Positions 36,106-44,979 of a stretch of DNA of 64,000 nt are shown here, one piece after another (the stretch's first letter is position 1; every line of letters begins with the position of its first letter). The DNA comes from an uncultured Pseudomonadales bacterium (lineage in GTDB: Bacteria; Pseudomonadota; Gammaproteobacteria; Pseudomonadales; Azotimanducaceae): NCBI GenBank assembly GCA_951813295.1, contig CATOTI010000002.1, forward strand, positions 1,612,001 through 1,676,000, written 5' to 3'. Made by a program: the position numbers and the translations under genes. Under the pieces are notes generated by a model, which was not told where the DNA came from, did not search any database, and worked only from the letters and a program-made list of their open reading frames with translations.

Positions 36106-38115
36106 TCAAAGGCGGACACGACGCTCTTGCAGGAGCGTTCGCACTCGCGGCAGGAGCCCTGAACCTTCGATGCTCATGTCGCGCGCCATGTCGGCGAGCA
36201 CATCGTCCACACGAGGATCGTTGGCATCAAACAGATCGTCCAGCGCTTGGCGGCGAACAACGTCAGCCGCCAGAGGATCCCTTGCCAATCGCGCAAGTCC
36301 ATCGCGCAGCGCGGTGGACTGGTCGGCATGGTCTCTGATCATCGGTCCCGCCGCCTTTGTCGCCGCATACGCGACGCTACGATCTCTGGACTCTAGCGCT
36401 ACCGACAGCAGCGGTAGAACCTCCACATTTCCGAGATCAGCTAAAGCACGCAACGCAGCCGGCGCGAGTGGGTGAGTAAGCTGGCGCGCGACCGCTAGTG
36501 TCTCGGCTTCCAGCGCCGTACTGCCAAGCAGGCCCAGCGCTCGAATTGCCGCTCGACGCCAGTTCGCGTCGTTGCTACTTCCGTAGATCTCGACCATCTC
36601 CCGCGTCGATCCGCGTCTATCGATGGCGGCAATTGCCTCCACAGCGACGTCGCGATAGCCCGGCTCCGACATGTGTTCCAACGCGTAGGCATAGCCATCG
36701 GTAAAGCCGTGCTTGCCGAGAAACGCTGCTATTCGAAGCTTGAACCCGAGATCCGTCTCGTTGGCCAGGTGGTTCCTCAACGCCCGCGCCGCGGACTTCG
36801 TGTCGATCTCGACGAGCAGCTCAGCGGCGCGACGGCGCAAGCTCGAATGCCGTGGGTCCAGCATGTCCGCAAGCGCCGGTACGAGGTTCGCGCCCGCCGC
36901 GTCGCGACTGGCAACCAGCAGCACTTCCTGCTCGGCCGGCGTGAGGTGGAGATCCAACACCGTCCGCCGTATCGACCCGGCGTCGGTTGCCGTGGCAAAG
37001 ACCACATCGAGCGCCTGCAACTCTTCCATCACGCCTAGACCCAACGCCTTCTTGCGGCGCATGCGGGCGACCAGCCCATCGTGCGCATCGGTCCCTGCCA
37101 ATCGACCCCACGCCCGCGCCGCGGCGCGCTGTAGCCCGACAGGCGCATCGAGCGGCAACTTGGCCAGAATCTCGGACACCTGATCTCGGGTGGCGGCGTT
37201 CGTTGGCAATCGCCCGACGACATCCAAACGCGCGGCATACTCGCCGAACGTGTCGTAGTGCGCGTCGAGGGCAACTAACGCGGTGGCTCGCGGATTGCCT
37301 CGCACCGCATCGACGCCAGCGGCAAGCGCTATTAACGCGGCCACCTTTGCGTCGACCGATGTGCTCTCCATCGTCAACGCCGCGACGATGCCAGCCACAC
37401 ACTGCTGACGCTCCGACTCGTCCCCAAGGTAATCCGCTCGCAGCAGCGCCGCCGCGACCTGCGCGGCAGCAGTGCGAACCAAAACGTCGTTCGACGTGAG
37501 GTGTTCACGAACCGACCGCCAGGATGAAGTTTGCTGTGCGGCCAGGTAGGCACGCCGATCCAACGAGGCGAGCAGCACCACGGCCCCGCGCCCGTCCATC
37601 CCGGCCAGCGCATCGCCCAATCGATCCACCACAATCTGCCGATCCCGCTGGTCCTGTAAATCGAGCAGGATTTCCACCGCGTCGAGCAGCGAGTCCGTAT
37701 CGTCCTCGAGCAGCGGCAACGCTTGGTCAGCAGTCGTTCCCGCATGCAGGCCAACGTAACCTACCGATGATCGGCCAAGGACGAGCAAGCGAACCTGTCC
37801 AGCGTCGATGTCCTTTGTATCGAACCGCCTATATGCGTAAGGGCGCAGGTCCCTGCTCGTCAATTTGAGCTCGGACCGTGCATACACGCCTTTCATCACC
37901 CGCAACGGCGCGAAGGTGAACTCATAGAACGATTCGGCGCTTTTGCCGCCGCTGACAACTGGCACCTCGCGCACGTTTTTAACTCGCGCCGCCATGACCA
38001 ACGCCGCGCTGCGAAGCGACGGCTCGAGGTCCAAACCGTTTTCCCAAGCCTGTTTGGCGTGTCCGTTGGTGCCCAATAGCAGCACGCCTACCAGCGTTAG
38101 AACGTACCGTCGCAT
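36106..38115 (-). CDS. exported HEAT-repeat protein
   Basis: 669 residues. A signal peptide (MRRYVLTLVGVLLLGTNGHA) precedes a mixed N-terminal domain. From about residue 150 onward there are alpha-helical pairs typical of HEAT/PBS repeats, for example LRRRAAELLVEIDTKSAARAL, WRRAAIRALGLLGSTALEAETL and VAYAATKAAGPMIRDHA. The solenoid implies a periplasmic or surface scaffold. I recognise no enzyme motif. It is not in an obvious operon; 166 bases separate it from the secreted protein gene, and the 257-base divergent region to the GST gene holds a GGGCCGG/CCGGCCC hairpin (38305-38326) without a T-run. Confidence 0.83.
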   Translation of the reverse strand: MRRYVLTLVGVLLLGTNGHAKQAWENGLDLEPSLRSAALVMAARVKNVREVPVVSGGKSAESFYEFTFAPLRVMKGVYARSELKLTSRDLRPYAYRRFDTKDIDAGQVRLLVLGRSSVGYVGLHAGTTADQALPLLEDDTDSLLDAVEILLDLQDQRDRQIVVDRLGDALAGMDGRGAVVLLASLDRRAYLAAQQTSSWRSVREHLTSNDVLVRTAAAQVAAALLRADYLGDESERQQCVAGIVAALTMESTSVDAKVAALIALAAGVDAVRGNPRATALVALDAHYDTFGEYAARLDVVGRLPTNAATRDQVSEILAKLPLDAPVGLQRAAARAWGRLAGTDAHDGLVARMRRKKALGLGVMEELQALDVVFATATDAGSIRRTVLDLHLTPAEQEVLLVASRDAAGANLVPALADMLDPRHSSLRRRAAELLVEIDTKSAARALRNHLANETDLGFKLRIAAFLGKHGFTDGYAYALEHMSEPGYRDVAVEAIAAIDRRGSTREMVEIYGSSNDANWRRAAIRALGLLGSTALEAETLAVARQLTHPLAPAALRALADLGNVEVLPLLSVALESRDRSVAYAATKAAGPMIRDHADQSTALRDGLARLARDPLAADVVRRQALDDLFDANDPRVDDVLADMARDMSIEGSGLLPRVRTLLQERRVRL

Positions 38116-38372
38116 AACACTGCTCCTCAGAACGGTTGGCTTCGCAACGTAGATCTCCTCGAAGATTGATCAACTGTCCGTGGCAATGCGTCCCGGGCTG
38201 TCGTACGGGTTGCCCGCTGATCTCGTACCACTAGCTATCCGTCGATGGCTCGGCCTGCCACGTCAGCAATCGCACGGAGAGGGCGGCGGCTGATTCGAAG
38301 GGCCGGGCCGGATAAGCTGCCGGCCCCGCCGCCGCCATCCCGGGCGCGGCCGCTGCGAGAGAGGCTCAGTCC

Positions 38373-39038
38373 GTGATCACCGTTTATGGCCGACGAAATT
38401 CCGTCAACGTACAGAAAGTCATGTGGACCCTTGGCGAACTCGACCTCGAGTACGAGCGGCACGACGTCGGCGGAAGCCACGGCTATCCCGCCGACTACGA
38501 CGACATGAATCCCAACCACACAGTCCCGACCATCGCCGATGGCGATCTCACCGTCTGGGAATCGAACGCCTGCGTGCGCTACCTCGCCCGAACCTACGGT
38601 GCCGACACCCTATGGTCCGCCGACGCCACGGCGCTCGCGACCGCGGATCAGTGGATGGAGTGGTCCACCGCGAACGTCGGCGGTGCGTTTCTCGGCATTT
38701 TCTTCAACCTGATCCGGCTACCCGCCGATCAGGCTGACCAAGCCGCGATCGCGGCGGGGATCAAACAGTGCGCGACGCTCTTCACGCGTTTAGATCAGCA
38801 CCTCGCCGATCGTGATTTCGTGGCAGGGGAATCGCTCACGATGGGCGATATCCCGCTTGGTGCGATGGCCTACCGATACCTCGCGCTCGACATCGAACGT
38901 CCGGCGCTGCCGAACGTCCGACGCTGGTACGAGCGCCTGAGTTCACGAACGGCCTACCGCAAGCACGTCATGATTCCCTTCGGTACGAACGTGGCCGAAT
39001 GGGATATCGAAGAAGCCAAGAACGCCGGTATCCAGTAA
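38373..39038 (+). CDS. glutathione S-transferase
   Basis: 221 residues from a GTG with AGAGAGG nearby. The thioredoxin-like N-terminal domain begins ITVYGRRNSVNVQKVMWTLGELDLEYE and contains the cis-Pro and GSH contact MNPNHTVPTI, then WESNACVRYLARTYG. The C-terminal all-alpha domain follows, with FVAGESLTMGDIPLGAMAYRYL as the N-capping box. It conjugates or reduces electrophiles with glutathione and fits the other glutathione genes in the window. It is convergent with the SRPBCC gene, 13 bases apart. Confidence 0.93.
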   Translation: MITVYGRRNSVNVQKVMWTLGELDLEYERHDVGGSHGYPADYDDMNPNHTVPTIADGDLTVWESNACVRYLARTYGADTLWSADATALATADQWMEWSTANVGGAFLGIFFNLIRLPADQADQAAIAAGIKQCATLFTRLDQHLADRDFVAGESLTMGDIPLGAMAYRYLALDIERPALPNVRRWYERLSSRTAYRKHVMIPFGTNVAEWDIEEAKNAGIQ

Positions 39039-39051
39039 CCAGCATCCCCCG

Positions 39052-39501
39052 TCAGGGCTTATCGGCGACGATGTTGAGCTCGACGCCGTGCTCGAGAAGC
39101 GCCTTCGCCGCCGCGAGCACCAACGCGAAGCCACCGGTCGAATCGGCCACCTGATCGATCGCCTTGGCGGGGTCGGGGTCGAACGCACCCCGCTCGACGA
39201 CCCGCACGGCCGTGCCGCGATCGGCGATCGCCTCGAAGGTCCAATCAACGGTCGCTGCGCGATCCGTACCGGAATCCCACTCGATGCGAAGGTGTTCGTT
39301 CGGCTCGAAGTCGAGCACGCGAACATCGGCCGACGCCTCAAACCGATCCCAGAACCACGTCACCGCGGCACCCGGCGCCAGCGGTCCCGTCGTGCGATCG
39401 AACCAGAAGCGCGTAATGATCGCGGGGTCGACAAAGGCGTTGAACACCGTCGCGACGTCCCGACGGATCAGCAACTCCATCCGTGCGATCGCCTCGCTCA
39501 T
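39052..39501 (-). CDS. SRPBCC/AHSA1-family protein
   Basis: 149 residues from the ATG at 39501, which sits 5 bases after AGGAGG. The AHSA1-like fold has ELLIRRDVATVFNAFVDPAIITRFWFDRTTGPLAPGAAVTWFWD and the C-terminal long helix GGFALVLAAAKALLEHGVELNIV. It probably binds a small hydrophobic ligand or acts as a chaperone-like domain. It follows the LLM gene by 23 bases, as SRPBCC also follows LLM at 22427-23911. Confidence 0.85.
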   Translation of the reverse strand: MSEAIARMELLIRRDVATVFNAFVDPAIITRFWFDRTTGPLAPGAAVTWFWDRFEASADVRVLDFEPNEHLRIEWDSGTDRAATVDWTFEAIADRGTAVRVVERGAFDPDPAKAIDQVADSTGGFALVLAAAKALLEHGVELNIVADKP

Positions 39502-39524
39502 CACATCCTCCTGCGTCGTATGGG

Positions 39525-40448
39525 CTAGAACTGGCTCAGGACTTCCTCGGCGACGAGTTGGTACGCGTCCGGATCGTCCGTCGGAATACCACCGATCATG
39601 ATTTCGTGTGCACCCGCCTCGACGATCTCGCCGATGCGATCGATGACGTACGACTTGGGGCCGGCAGCCGAACCTTCACCAAGGCGCCGGCCTTCGATGA
39701 ATGCGCGCACGGCACTTTTGTCATCTGTAACCATCGTCGGGATCAGGATCGTGTGACGGATATCGGCCGGATCACGCCCCACAGTTTCACAATGCGCGTT
39801 GACCACGTTCACCTTGTGATGGAAGTACTCGGCCGTCATGGGCCCGCCGGCCCAGCCGTCGACGTTCATGATGTCGCCGTACATGGCGAGTGTCTTGAGC
39901 GTTCGTTTCTCGCCCGTGCCGCCGACGAGAATCGGAATCGGTTGATCGTACGAACCGGGTGACAACGGCGCATCGTCGAGCTCGTAGTAAGCGCCCTTGT
40001 GCGTGACCGAGTCATCGCCCGCAAAGAGATCCCGCAGCATCAGCATTGCTTCCTCGAATCGGTCCTGACGCTCCTTCATCGACGGAAACGTCCAACCGTA
40101 GGCTTCGTGTTCGCGCTTGAACCAAGCAGCACCGATGCCGAGCGTAAAACGACCATGCGCTATGTGATCCACCGTGCCCGCCATCTTGGCGGTCAGGCCC
40201 GGGTTCCTATAGGTGTTGCCGAGCACCAGGTGGCCGATCCGCAGCTTCGTCGTCATCGCGCCGACCGCTGCCGCCACCGTGAACGCCTCGTGCGCGGTCA
40301 GATGCTCCTCTTCCTTGCGCCCGGGCGGCGGGATGTAGTGATCCGCGAACCAGATGCTGTCCCAAGGTCCCGCATCCATCATGCGGGCAACGTTCGCGAT
40401 GCTGTCCCACGTATTCCGATAGCAACTGACTTGTGCACCGAACTCCAT
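39525..40448 (-). CDS. LLM-class flavin-dependent (F420-type) oxidoreductase
   Basis: 307 residues from the ATG at 40448, chosen for the GGGGGAG at 4-7 bases. The luciferase-like barrel has FGAQVSCYRNTWDSIANVARMMDAG, WDSIWFADHYIPPP, IGHLVLGNTYRNPGLTAKMAGTVDHIAHGRFTLGIGAAWFKREHEAYGW and the final MIGGIPTDDPD. The WFADHY and GIGAAWF stretches are characteristic of F420-dependent members. It is divergent from the epimerase gene by 74 bases. Confidence 0.9.
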   Translation of the reverse strand: MEFGAQVSCYRNTWDSIANVARMMDAGPWDSIWFADHYIPPPGRKEEEHLTAHEAFTVAAAVGAMTTKLRIGHLVLGNTYRNPGLTAKMAGTVDHIAHGRFTLGIGAAWFKREHEAYGWTFPSMKERQDRFEEAMLMLRDLFAGDDSVTHKGAYYELDDAPLSPGSYDQPIPILVGGTGEKRTLKTLAMYGDIMNVDGWAGGPMTAEYFHHKVNVVNAHCETVGRDPADIRHTILIPTMVTDDKSAVRAFIEGRRLGEGSAAGPKSYVIDRIGEIVEAGAHEIMIGGIPTDDPDAYQLVAEEVLSQF

Positions 40449-40522
40449 TTTTCTCCCCCTCGTCTTCATTGAATAAGATCTCCTCAACTCGCCTACTGTC
40501 TTCAACAACCAAGGAGATCACC

Positions 40523-41632
40523 ATGCCCGCAATAGCACCCACCGAAGGACCCGTCGCGGTCACCGGCGTTTCAGGTTTCACCGGCGGCCATATGGTGCGC
40601 GAGCTCGTGCACCACGGCTATCACGTACGCGCGTGCTTGCGCGACGCGAGCTCCTGGCGGGGGCGCGATGCGGTTCAGTATCTCGAGCGACTGCCCAACG
40701 TCGAGATCATCGACGGTTGCGACCTCTTCGAGCCCGGCTCGTACGATGCTGCGTTTGCCGGTTGCGTGGGCGTTTTCCACGTCGCGGCAGTGCTCGGCAA
40801 CTCAGCCGATGGGCAATCGCAACCCAAGGGCTCCGGTAACGTCTCGACCGACGTTTACGAAGGCGGCATCACCGGCACGCAGAACGTGATCGATGCGGTC
40901 AACGCGACCGAGAGCGTGAAGCGCATGGTCTACACGAGCTCGATGGCGGCCGTCCGCGGTGCCAGAGCCGCTAGCATGCCGGTCGGCTACGAGTGGAGCG
41001 AAGAAGATTGGGCGTCGGACGGCGTCGACCCCGACGAGTGGCAACGCCCGGCGAACGCATACGCCCGCAGCAAGGTCGACACCGAGAAGCTGATCAACAA
41101 AGCGGCCGATGCATCAAACGGACGGTGGGACGCGATCACGATGAACCCCGCGATGATCTGTGGGCCGATTCTCTTCAAAGCTCAGGTCGGCCAGTGGATC
41201 GAACAGATCGGACGACTCGCCGGCGGGCTCGAGCCGAACTGGCCGTCGAAGTACGACATGTACTACGACATCATCGACGTCCGCGATCTCGTCGCGGCCC
41301 ATCGCCTGGCCGCCGAGTCGGTGGTCGATCATCGCGAATCGGCTGGCGGCCCGCGCTACGTACTCCACGGCAGCGGCGGGCGTTCGGCCATCCGTTTCGG
41401 CACCGAGTTGAAGGCGATCGTTCGTGACGCGTTCCCGCGCTTCGAACTGGGCACGCCAGTGGCCGTCAACCGCGCCGGTGAACCGATCCCCATCGATGGG
41501 CGCGCATTCAACGACATGAAGAAAGCCAAAGGGCTGCTCGGTATCGAGCCGAGGCGAGTGGAGGAGACGGTCCGCGACGTGGTCGAGACATCGATCGAAC
41601 TCGGCATCATTGCGCCGAAGCTCGACGGTTAG
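40523..41632 (+). CDS. NAD-dependent epimerase/dehydratase (extended SDR, dihydroflavonol reductase-like)
   Basis: 369 residues from the ATG at 40523 with AAGGAG at 6 bases. The cofactor motif is VTGVSGFTGGHMVRELVHHGYHVRACLRD, where the basic residue after strand 2 favours NADPH. The catalytic S/Y/K set is VYTSSMAAV and YARSKVDTEK. GLL, FPRFELGTP and the C-terminal helices are typical of the DFR/HSD-like reductases. The substrate is unknown. Its stop overlaps the convergent folK-folP gene by 4 bases. Confidence 0.9.
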   Translation: MPAIAPTEGPVAVTGVSGFTGGHMVRELVHHGYHVRACLRDASSWRGRDAVQYLERLPNVEIIDGCDLFEPGSYDAAFAGCVGVFHVAAVLGNSADGQSQPKGSGNVSTDVYEGGITGTQNVIDAVNATESVKRMVYTSSMAAVRGARAASMPVGYEWSEEDWASDGVDPDEWQRPANAYARSKVDTEKLINKAADASNGRWDAITMNPAMICGPILFKAQVGQWIEQIGRLAGGLEPNWPSKYDMYYDIIDVRDLVAAHRLAAESVVDHRESAGGPRYVLHGSGGRSAIRFGTELKAIVRDAFPRFELGTPVAVNRAGEPIPIDGRAFNDMKKAKGLLGIEPRRVEETVRDVVETSIELGIIAPKLDG

Positions 41633-42873
41633 CGCAGGTCCTCGACGACGCGCCACGCGCGGACATGTCGATCGACGGCATGAACGCGGATGACGTCCAC
41701 CCCGTCGCGCGCGAGGAACATCGAGATCGCCAGCGTTTCGATGTCGCGCTCGGCCGCGTCGACGTCGGCCCAGCGCCGCATGAACGATTTCCGGCTGTGA
41801 CCGTAGAGCAGCCGGAGTCCGAAACGCTGTAGTTTTCGGGCCGCTCGAATGAGCGCCAGCGACTGATCGGGCGTCTTACCGAAGCCGATACCGGGGTCGA
41901 GCAGGACCCGCGTCGGCGCGATCCCCGCTTTGTCGAGATCGGCCATTCGCTCGTCGAGCCACGCTTCGAGCACATCAACCGCATCGCTGGATGGATCGAT
42001 CATCCGACCAGGGTCCGCGGGAACATTCACGCTGTGCATGACAACGACGTCACACGTAGAACCCGATAACACCTCTCGCATGGCGGGATCCGATACGCCG
42101 CTCACGTCGTTGATCACATCGACGCCGCGCTCGAGCGCCCACGCGGCCGTCGCCGAATGGCGCGTGTCGACCGAAAGCCGTGGGCGAACCCAGTCCGACG
42201 ACTGAACACAGTCGAGGACCGCCGCGAGGCGTCGCTGTTCTTCTTCCGGCTGGACGCGCCGCGCTCCAGGGCGGGTCGATTCGGCGCCGACGTCGACGTA
42301 GTTGGCGGCGGGATGCACGACCACGGATTCCGGCTCGTGCATCACGCCGTCCCCGGAAAAGGAATCCGGCGTGGCGTTGACGATCTGCATCCAGCTCGGT
42401 AACGCCGCCACGCGATGGCGAAGATCCACGATCGTGGGGCCGCCCGATTCGAGGCGCCAGCCTGGGGCGATCTCCGCTGCGGGTGCCAGAACGAATTCGC
42501 GCAACGCCGCGAGTGGGTGCGGGACGTCGAGCCGCTCGGTCGCGACCGGTGGCCCGTCCGTCGTCACGATGTCGATATCGACCGTCCGCGGCGACCAGCG
42601 CTTGTGCTCGCCGCGACCCATCGATCGCTCGATAGCCTGACAACGGTCGAGCAACGCAATCGGCTCGAGCCACGTTTGAACGACCACCGCCGCATTCAGA
42701 AACGGTTTGTCCCAACTCGCGGGCGCACCGTCCGGCAGCACAGCCGGCGTCTCGTAGGCACTCGAAGCCGCGAGGACCTCGCACTCGTCGAGTGCATCGA
42801 GCCCGGTCACCGCAGCATTCAACGCACGGCGTCGATCGTCGAGATTCGCCCCAAGCGACAAGAGCGCTTTCAT
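41629..42873 (-). CDS. folKP: bifunctional HPPK-DHPS (FolK-FolP fusion)
   Basis: 414 residues. Residues 1-140 are 6-hydroxymethyl-7,8-dihydropterin pyrophosphokinase: SLGANLDDRR, FLNAAVVVQT and RWSPRTVDIDI. Residues about 165-414 are dihydropteroate synthase: MQIVNATPDSFSGDG, VGAESTRPGA, SVDTRHSATAAWALERG, VINDVSG, LLDPGIGFGKT, YGHSRKSFM and IRVHAVDRHV. The two steps make 7,8-dihydropteroate from the FolB product and p-aminobenzoate. A FolK-FolP fusion is unusual in bacteria; the order matches the plant and fungal enzymes. It starts 3 bases after folB. Confidence 0.93.
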   Translation of the reverse strand: MKALLSLGANLDDRRRALNAAVTGLDALDECEVLAASSAYETPAVLPDGAPASWDKPFLNAAVVVQTWLEPIALLDRCQAIERSMGRGEHKRWSPRTVDIDIVTTDGPPVATERLDVPHPLAALREFVLAPAAEIAPGWRLESGGPTIVDLRHRVAALPSWMQIVNATPDSFSGDGVMHEPESVVVHPAANYVDVGAESTRPGARRVQPEEEQRRLAAVLDCVQSSDWVRPRLSVDTRHSATAAWALERGVDVINDVSGVSDPAMREVLSGSTCDVVVMHSVNVPADPGRMIDPSSDAVDVLEAWLDERMADLDKAGIAPTRVLLDPGIGFGKTPDQSLALIRAARKLQRFGLRLLYGHSRKSFMRRWADVDAAERDIETLAISMFLARDGVDVIRVHAVDRHVRAWRVVEDLR

Positions 42874-42876
42874 CGG

Positions 42877-43254
42877 TTAGTTCGAGCGCGTCCAGCGGAG
42901 CGTGAACGCCGCACCACCGATGAGGCCTTCGATTGCCGGGAACTTGCGAACCGTCAACGCGATCGCATCGCACTCGGCACTCGCCGCCGATTCGAGATAG
43001 TCGAGCCCGCGCCGCGCGAGATGCTCGATCGTCTTCACGGGACTCGCACCCAGTTCCCGCGCGAGCGAACGGCAGACGACGCCGTAGTCGATCGTCGCGT
43101 CGATCGCGTCCGTCGCTGTTGCCTCGGGTGGTACGTCGAACTCGAAGATGATCGACACGGTGATTTCCTGGGGCTCGGCCCGCTCCTCGTCCGGCACGCC
43201 GAGGTGCACCGACATTCGAAGATCATCGAGACGAAGTGATGATCGCTGACCCAC
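42877..43254 (-). CDS. folB: dihydroneopterin aldolase
   Basis: 125 residues. SVHLGVPDEERAEPQEITVSII carries the catalytic Glu region. TIDYGVVCRSLARELG holds the Tyr of the pterin site, and VKTIEHLARRGLDYL and ALTVRKFPAIEG the conserved His/Glu and Lys. FolB cleaves 7,8-dihydroneopterin to 6-hydroxymethyldihydropterin and glycolaldehyde. It is directly upstream of folKP on the same strand, a minimal folate operon. The start is a TTG or GTG-like context; the exact codon is not certain within the first few residues. Confidence 0.92.
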   Translation of the reverse strand: MGQRSSLRLDDLRMSVHLGVPDEERAEPQEITVSIIFEFDVPPEATATDAIDATIDYGVVCRSLARELGASPVKTIEHLARRGLDYLESAASAECDAIALTVRKFPAIEGLIGGAAFTLRWTRSN

Positions 43255-43378
43255 CGTTGAACCCTCGTGCGCTTTCGAAGGGCCGCGACCCTAGACCGAT
43301 GGACTGGCGAAGCTCAAGCGCGCCGCTCCTCAAACGCACCTCGCCTTCCCCGCTTGCGCTCTTTTCGTGCACAGTGTG

Positions 43379-43393
43379 CGGTTGCTGCAACCG
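43379..43393. promoter_or_regulatory. palindrome upstream of the GPH transporter gene
   Basis: CGGTTGC-T-GCAACCG is a perfect 7+1+7 dyad 28 bases before the transporter ATG at 43422, in the divergent region with folB. It looks like an operator half-site pair, though the cognate regulator is not in the window. Confidence 0.4.
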
Positions 43394-43421
43394 AACGTAG
43401 ATCGCTGGAAGGGGGAGCTTC

Positions 43422-44963
43422 ATGGCGGACCAAGCCGCACGGGACGTGGTCGATCCACATACCGTGCCGACGAGGACACGATTCGCTTTCGGGGTGGGAT
43501 CCTCCGCCGAGGCGTTGTCGCTCTATACGCTGGGCACGCTCGGCATGATCTTTTACAACCAGGTGTTGGGGCTCGATGTGTTCCTCGCCGGGCTCGTGCC
43601 GACGCTCGCGATCTTCTTCGATGCGATCTCGGACCCACTCATCGGCTCCTGGTCGGATCGTGTCCGCTCGAAGCGCTGGGGTAGACGTCATCCGTTCATG
43701 TTCGTGGCCCCGGTCCCGATCGCCATCAGCTTCTATTTCGTGTTCAACCCACCCGATGGCCTCGAGGGCTATTCACTCTTCGCCTGGTTCCTGGTCTGGT
43801 CGGTTTCGCTGCGCACGTTCATGACGATCTATCACGTACCCCATCTCGCGATGGGCGGTGAGCTCTCGAAGGAGTACACCGAACGCACGAAGATCATGAG
43901 CTACAACAACTTCTTCACCTGGCTCGGCGGCGCGGGCTTGATCAAGGTGAACCAGCTCGTTTTCTTCGCGACCGTCGCCGAAGTATCGAACGGCTTCCTG
44001 AACCCCGAGGCCTATCCGCGTTTCTCGATCTCCATCGCCATCGTGATCGCGACGATTCTCTTCACGTCGGCGTGGTTTACACGTGATCGGATCCCGCTGT
44101 TGCCCCAGGCGACGGCCGCGGCTGGAAAATTCAGCTTCCGTGAGTTCTACGGCGATCTCGGCAAGGCCTTCAGAAACCGGAACTACCTCTTCCTGATGAT
44201 CGCGCTCTTTTCGCTGTCGATGATGCTTGGCATCCGCGGCGGGATGACGATGTACATGAACATCTACTACTGGGAGCTCGACGCGGAAGATCTCGCGACC
44301 CTGATATTCGTGGCGTCCGCCATCGGCTATCTCGCCGGGTTCTTCTTGTCGACCCACGTACACGGTCGCTTCGACAAACGCGCCACCATCGTGACGACTG
44401 CCGCCTTGCTCTCGGTCTTCCCCGCGATGCCGGTGATCCTGCGGCTCATGGGACTCTTTCCCGAAAATGGTTCCGATAGTCTTCTCGTGGGTATCGCCAT
44501 ATTCGCCGGGCTCGGGGCGGTTTCGGGGAGCATGCTGAACATCAGCGTGATGTCGGCGATCGCGGACATCGCCGACGAGAACGCTCTCAAATACGGCGTA
44601 CGCCAGGAAGGCATTCTCTACTCGGCGCGGATGTTCTTCGCGAAACTCGACAACTCGATCGGCCATCTACTCGCGGCGATCGCACTCAGCATCATCGCGT
44701 TCCCAGACAACGCGGTGCCCGGCGAAGTCGATCCCGACATCATCTGGTGGCTCGGCATGGTCGATTCACCGCTCGCGATCGTTCCCGGTCTGATCGCGGC
44801 CTGCTTCTACGCGCAGTATCGAATCAACAAATCCGGGTACCAGGACACCCGTCGGAAACTGGAAGCTCAGGACGCCGGCCTGGCCGCGGCAGCGGCGGCA
44901 GACGAATTGGATCAAAGTGCCACGCCCGGCGGGGAGCCGAACGACGGACCGACGCGCACGTGA
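43422..44963 (+). CDS. GPH-family MFS transporter (glycoside/pentoside/hexuronide-cation symporter-like)
   Basis: 513 residues with 12 membrane segments. The GPH signature is FGVGSSAEALSLYTLGTLGMIFYNQVLGLD, then FFDAISDPLIGSWSDRVRSKRWGRRHPFMFVAPVPIAISF and LSKEYTERTKIMSYNNFFTWLG. VGIAIFAGLGAVSGSMLNISVMSAIADIADENALKYGVRQEG is the second-half motif. These porters bring in sugars or other organic solutes with H+ or Na+. A hydrophilic C-terminal tail of 45 residues is extra. It is followed after 16 bases by a PhyH gene, suggesting uptake and then hydroxylation of the same compound. Confidence 0.9.
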   Translation: MADQAARDVVDPHTVPTRTRFAFGVGSSAEALSLYTLGTLGMIFYNQVLGLDVFLAGLVPTLAIFFDAISDPLIGSWSDRVRSKRWGRRHPFMFVAPVPIAISFYFVFNPPDGLEGYSLFAWFLVWSVSLRTFMTIYHVPHLAMGGELSKEYTERTKIMSYNNFFTWLGGAGLIKVNQLVFFATVAEVSNGFLNPEAYPRFSISIAIVIATILFTSAWFTRDRIPLLPQATAAAGKFSFREFYGDLGKAFRNRNYLFLMIALFSLSMMLGIRGGMTMYMNIYYWELDAEDLATLIFVASAIGYLAGFFLSTHVHGRFDKRATIVTTAALLSVFPAMPVILRLMGLFPENGSDSLLVGIAIFAGLGAVSGSMLNISVMSAIADIADENALKYGVRQEGILYSARMFFAKLDNSIGHLLAAIALSIIAFPDNAVPGEVDPDIIWWLGMVDSPLAIVPGLIAACFYAQYRINKSGYQDTRRKLEAQDAGLAAAAAADELDQSATPGGEPNDGPTRT

Positions 44964-44979
44964 CGAATAGGAAATCAGC

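Noticed and set aside
38305-38326. GGGCCGG/CCGGCCC hairpin considered as a terminator or RNA element
   Set aside because: It has no T-run and sits in a divergent promoter region. It may be chance in GC-rich DNA.
43773-44666. Minus-strand frame of 297 codons inside the GPH transporter gene
   Set aside because: It is strongly charged and antisense to membrane segments, a typical shadow.
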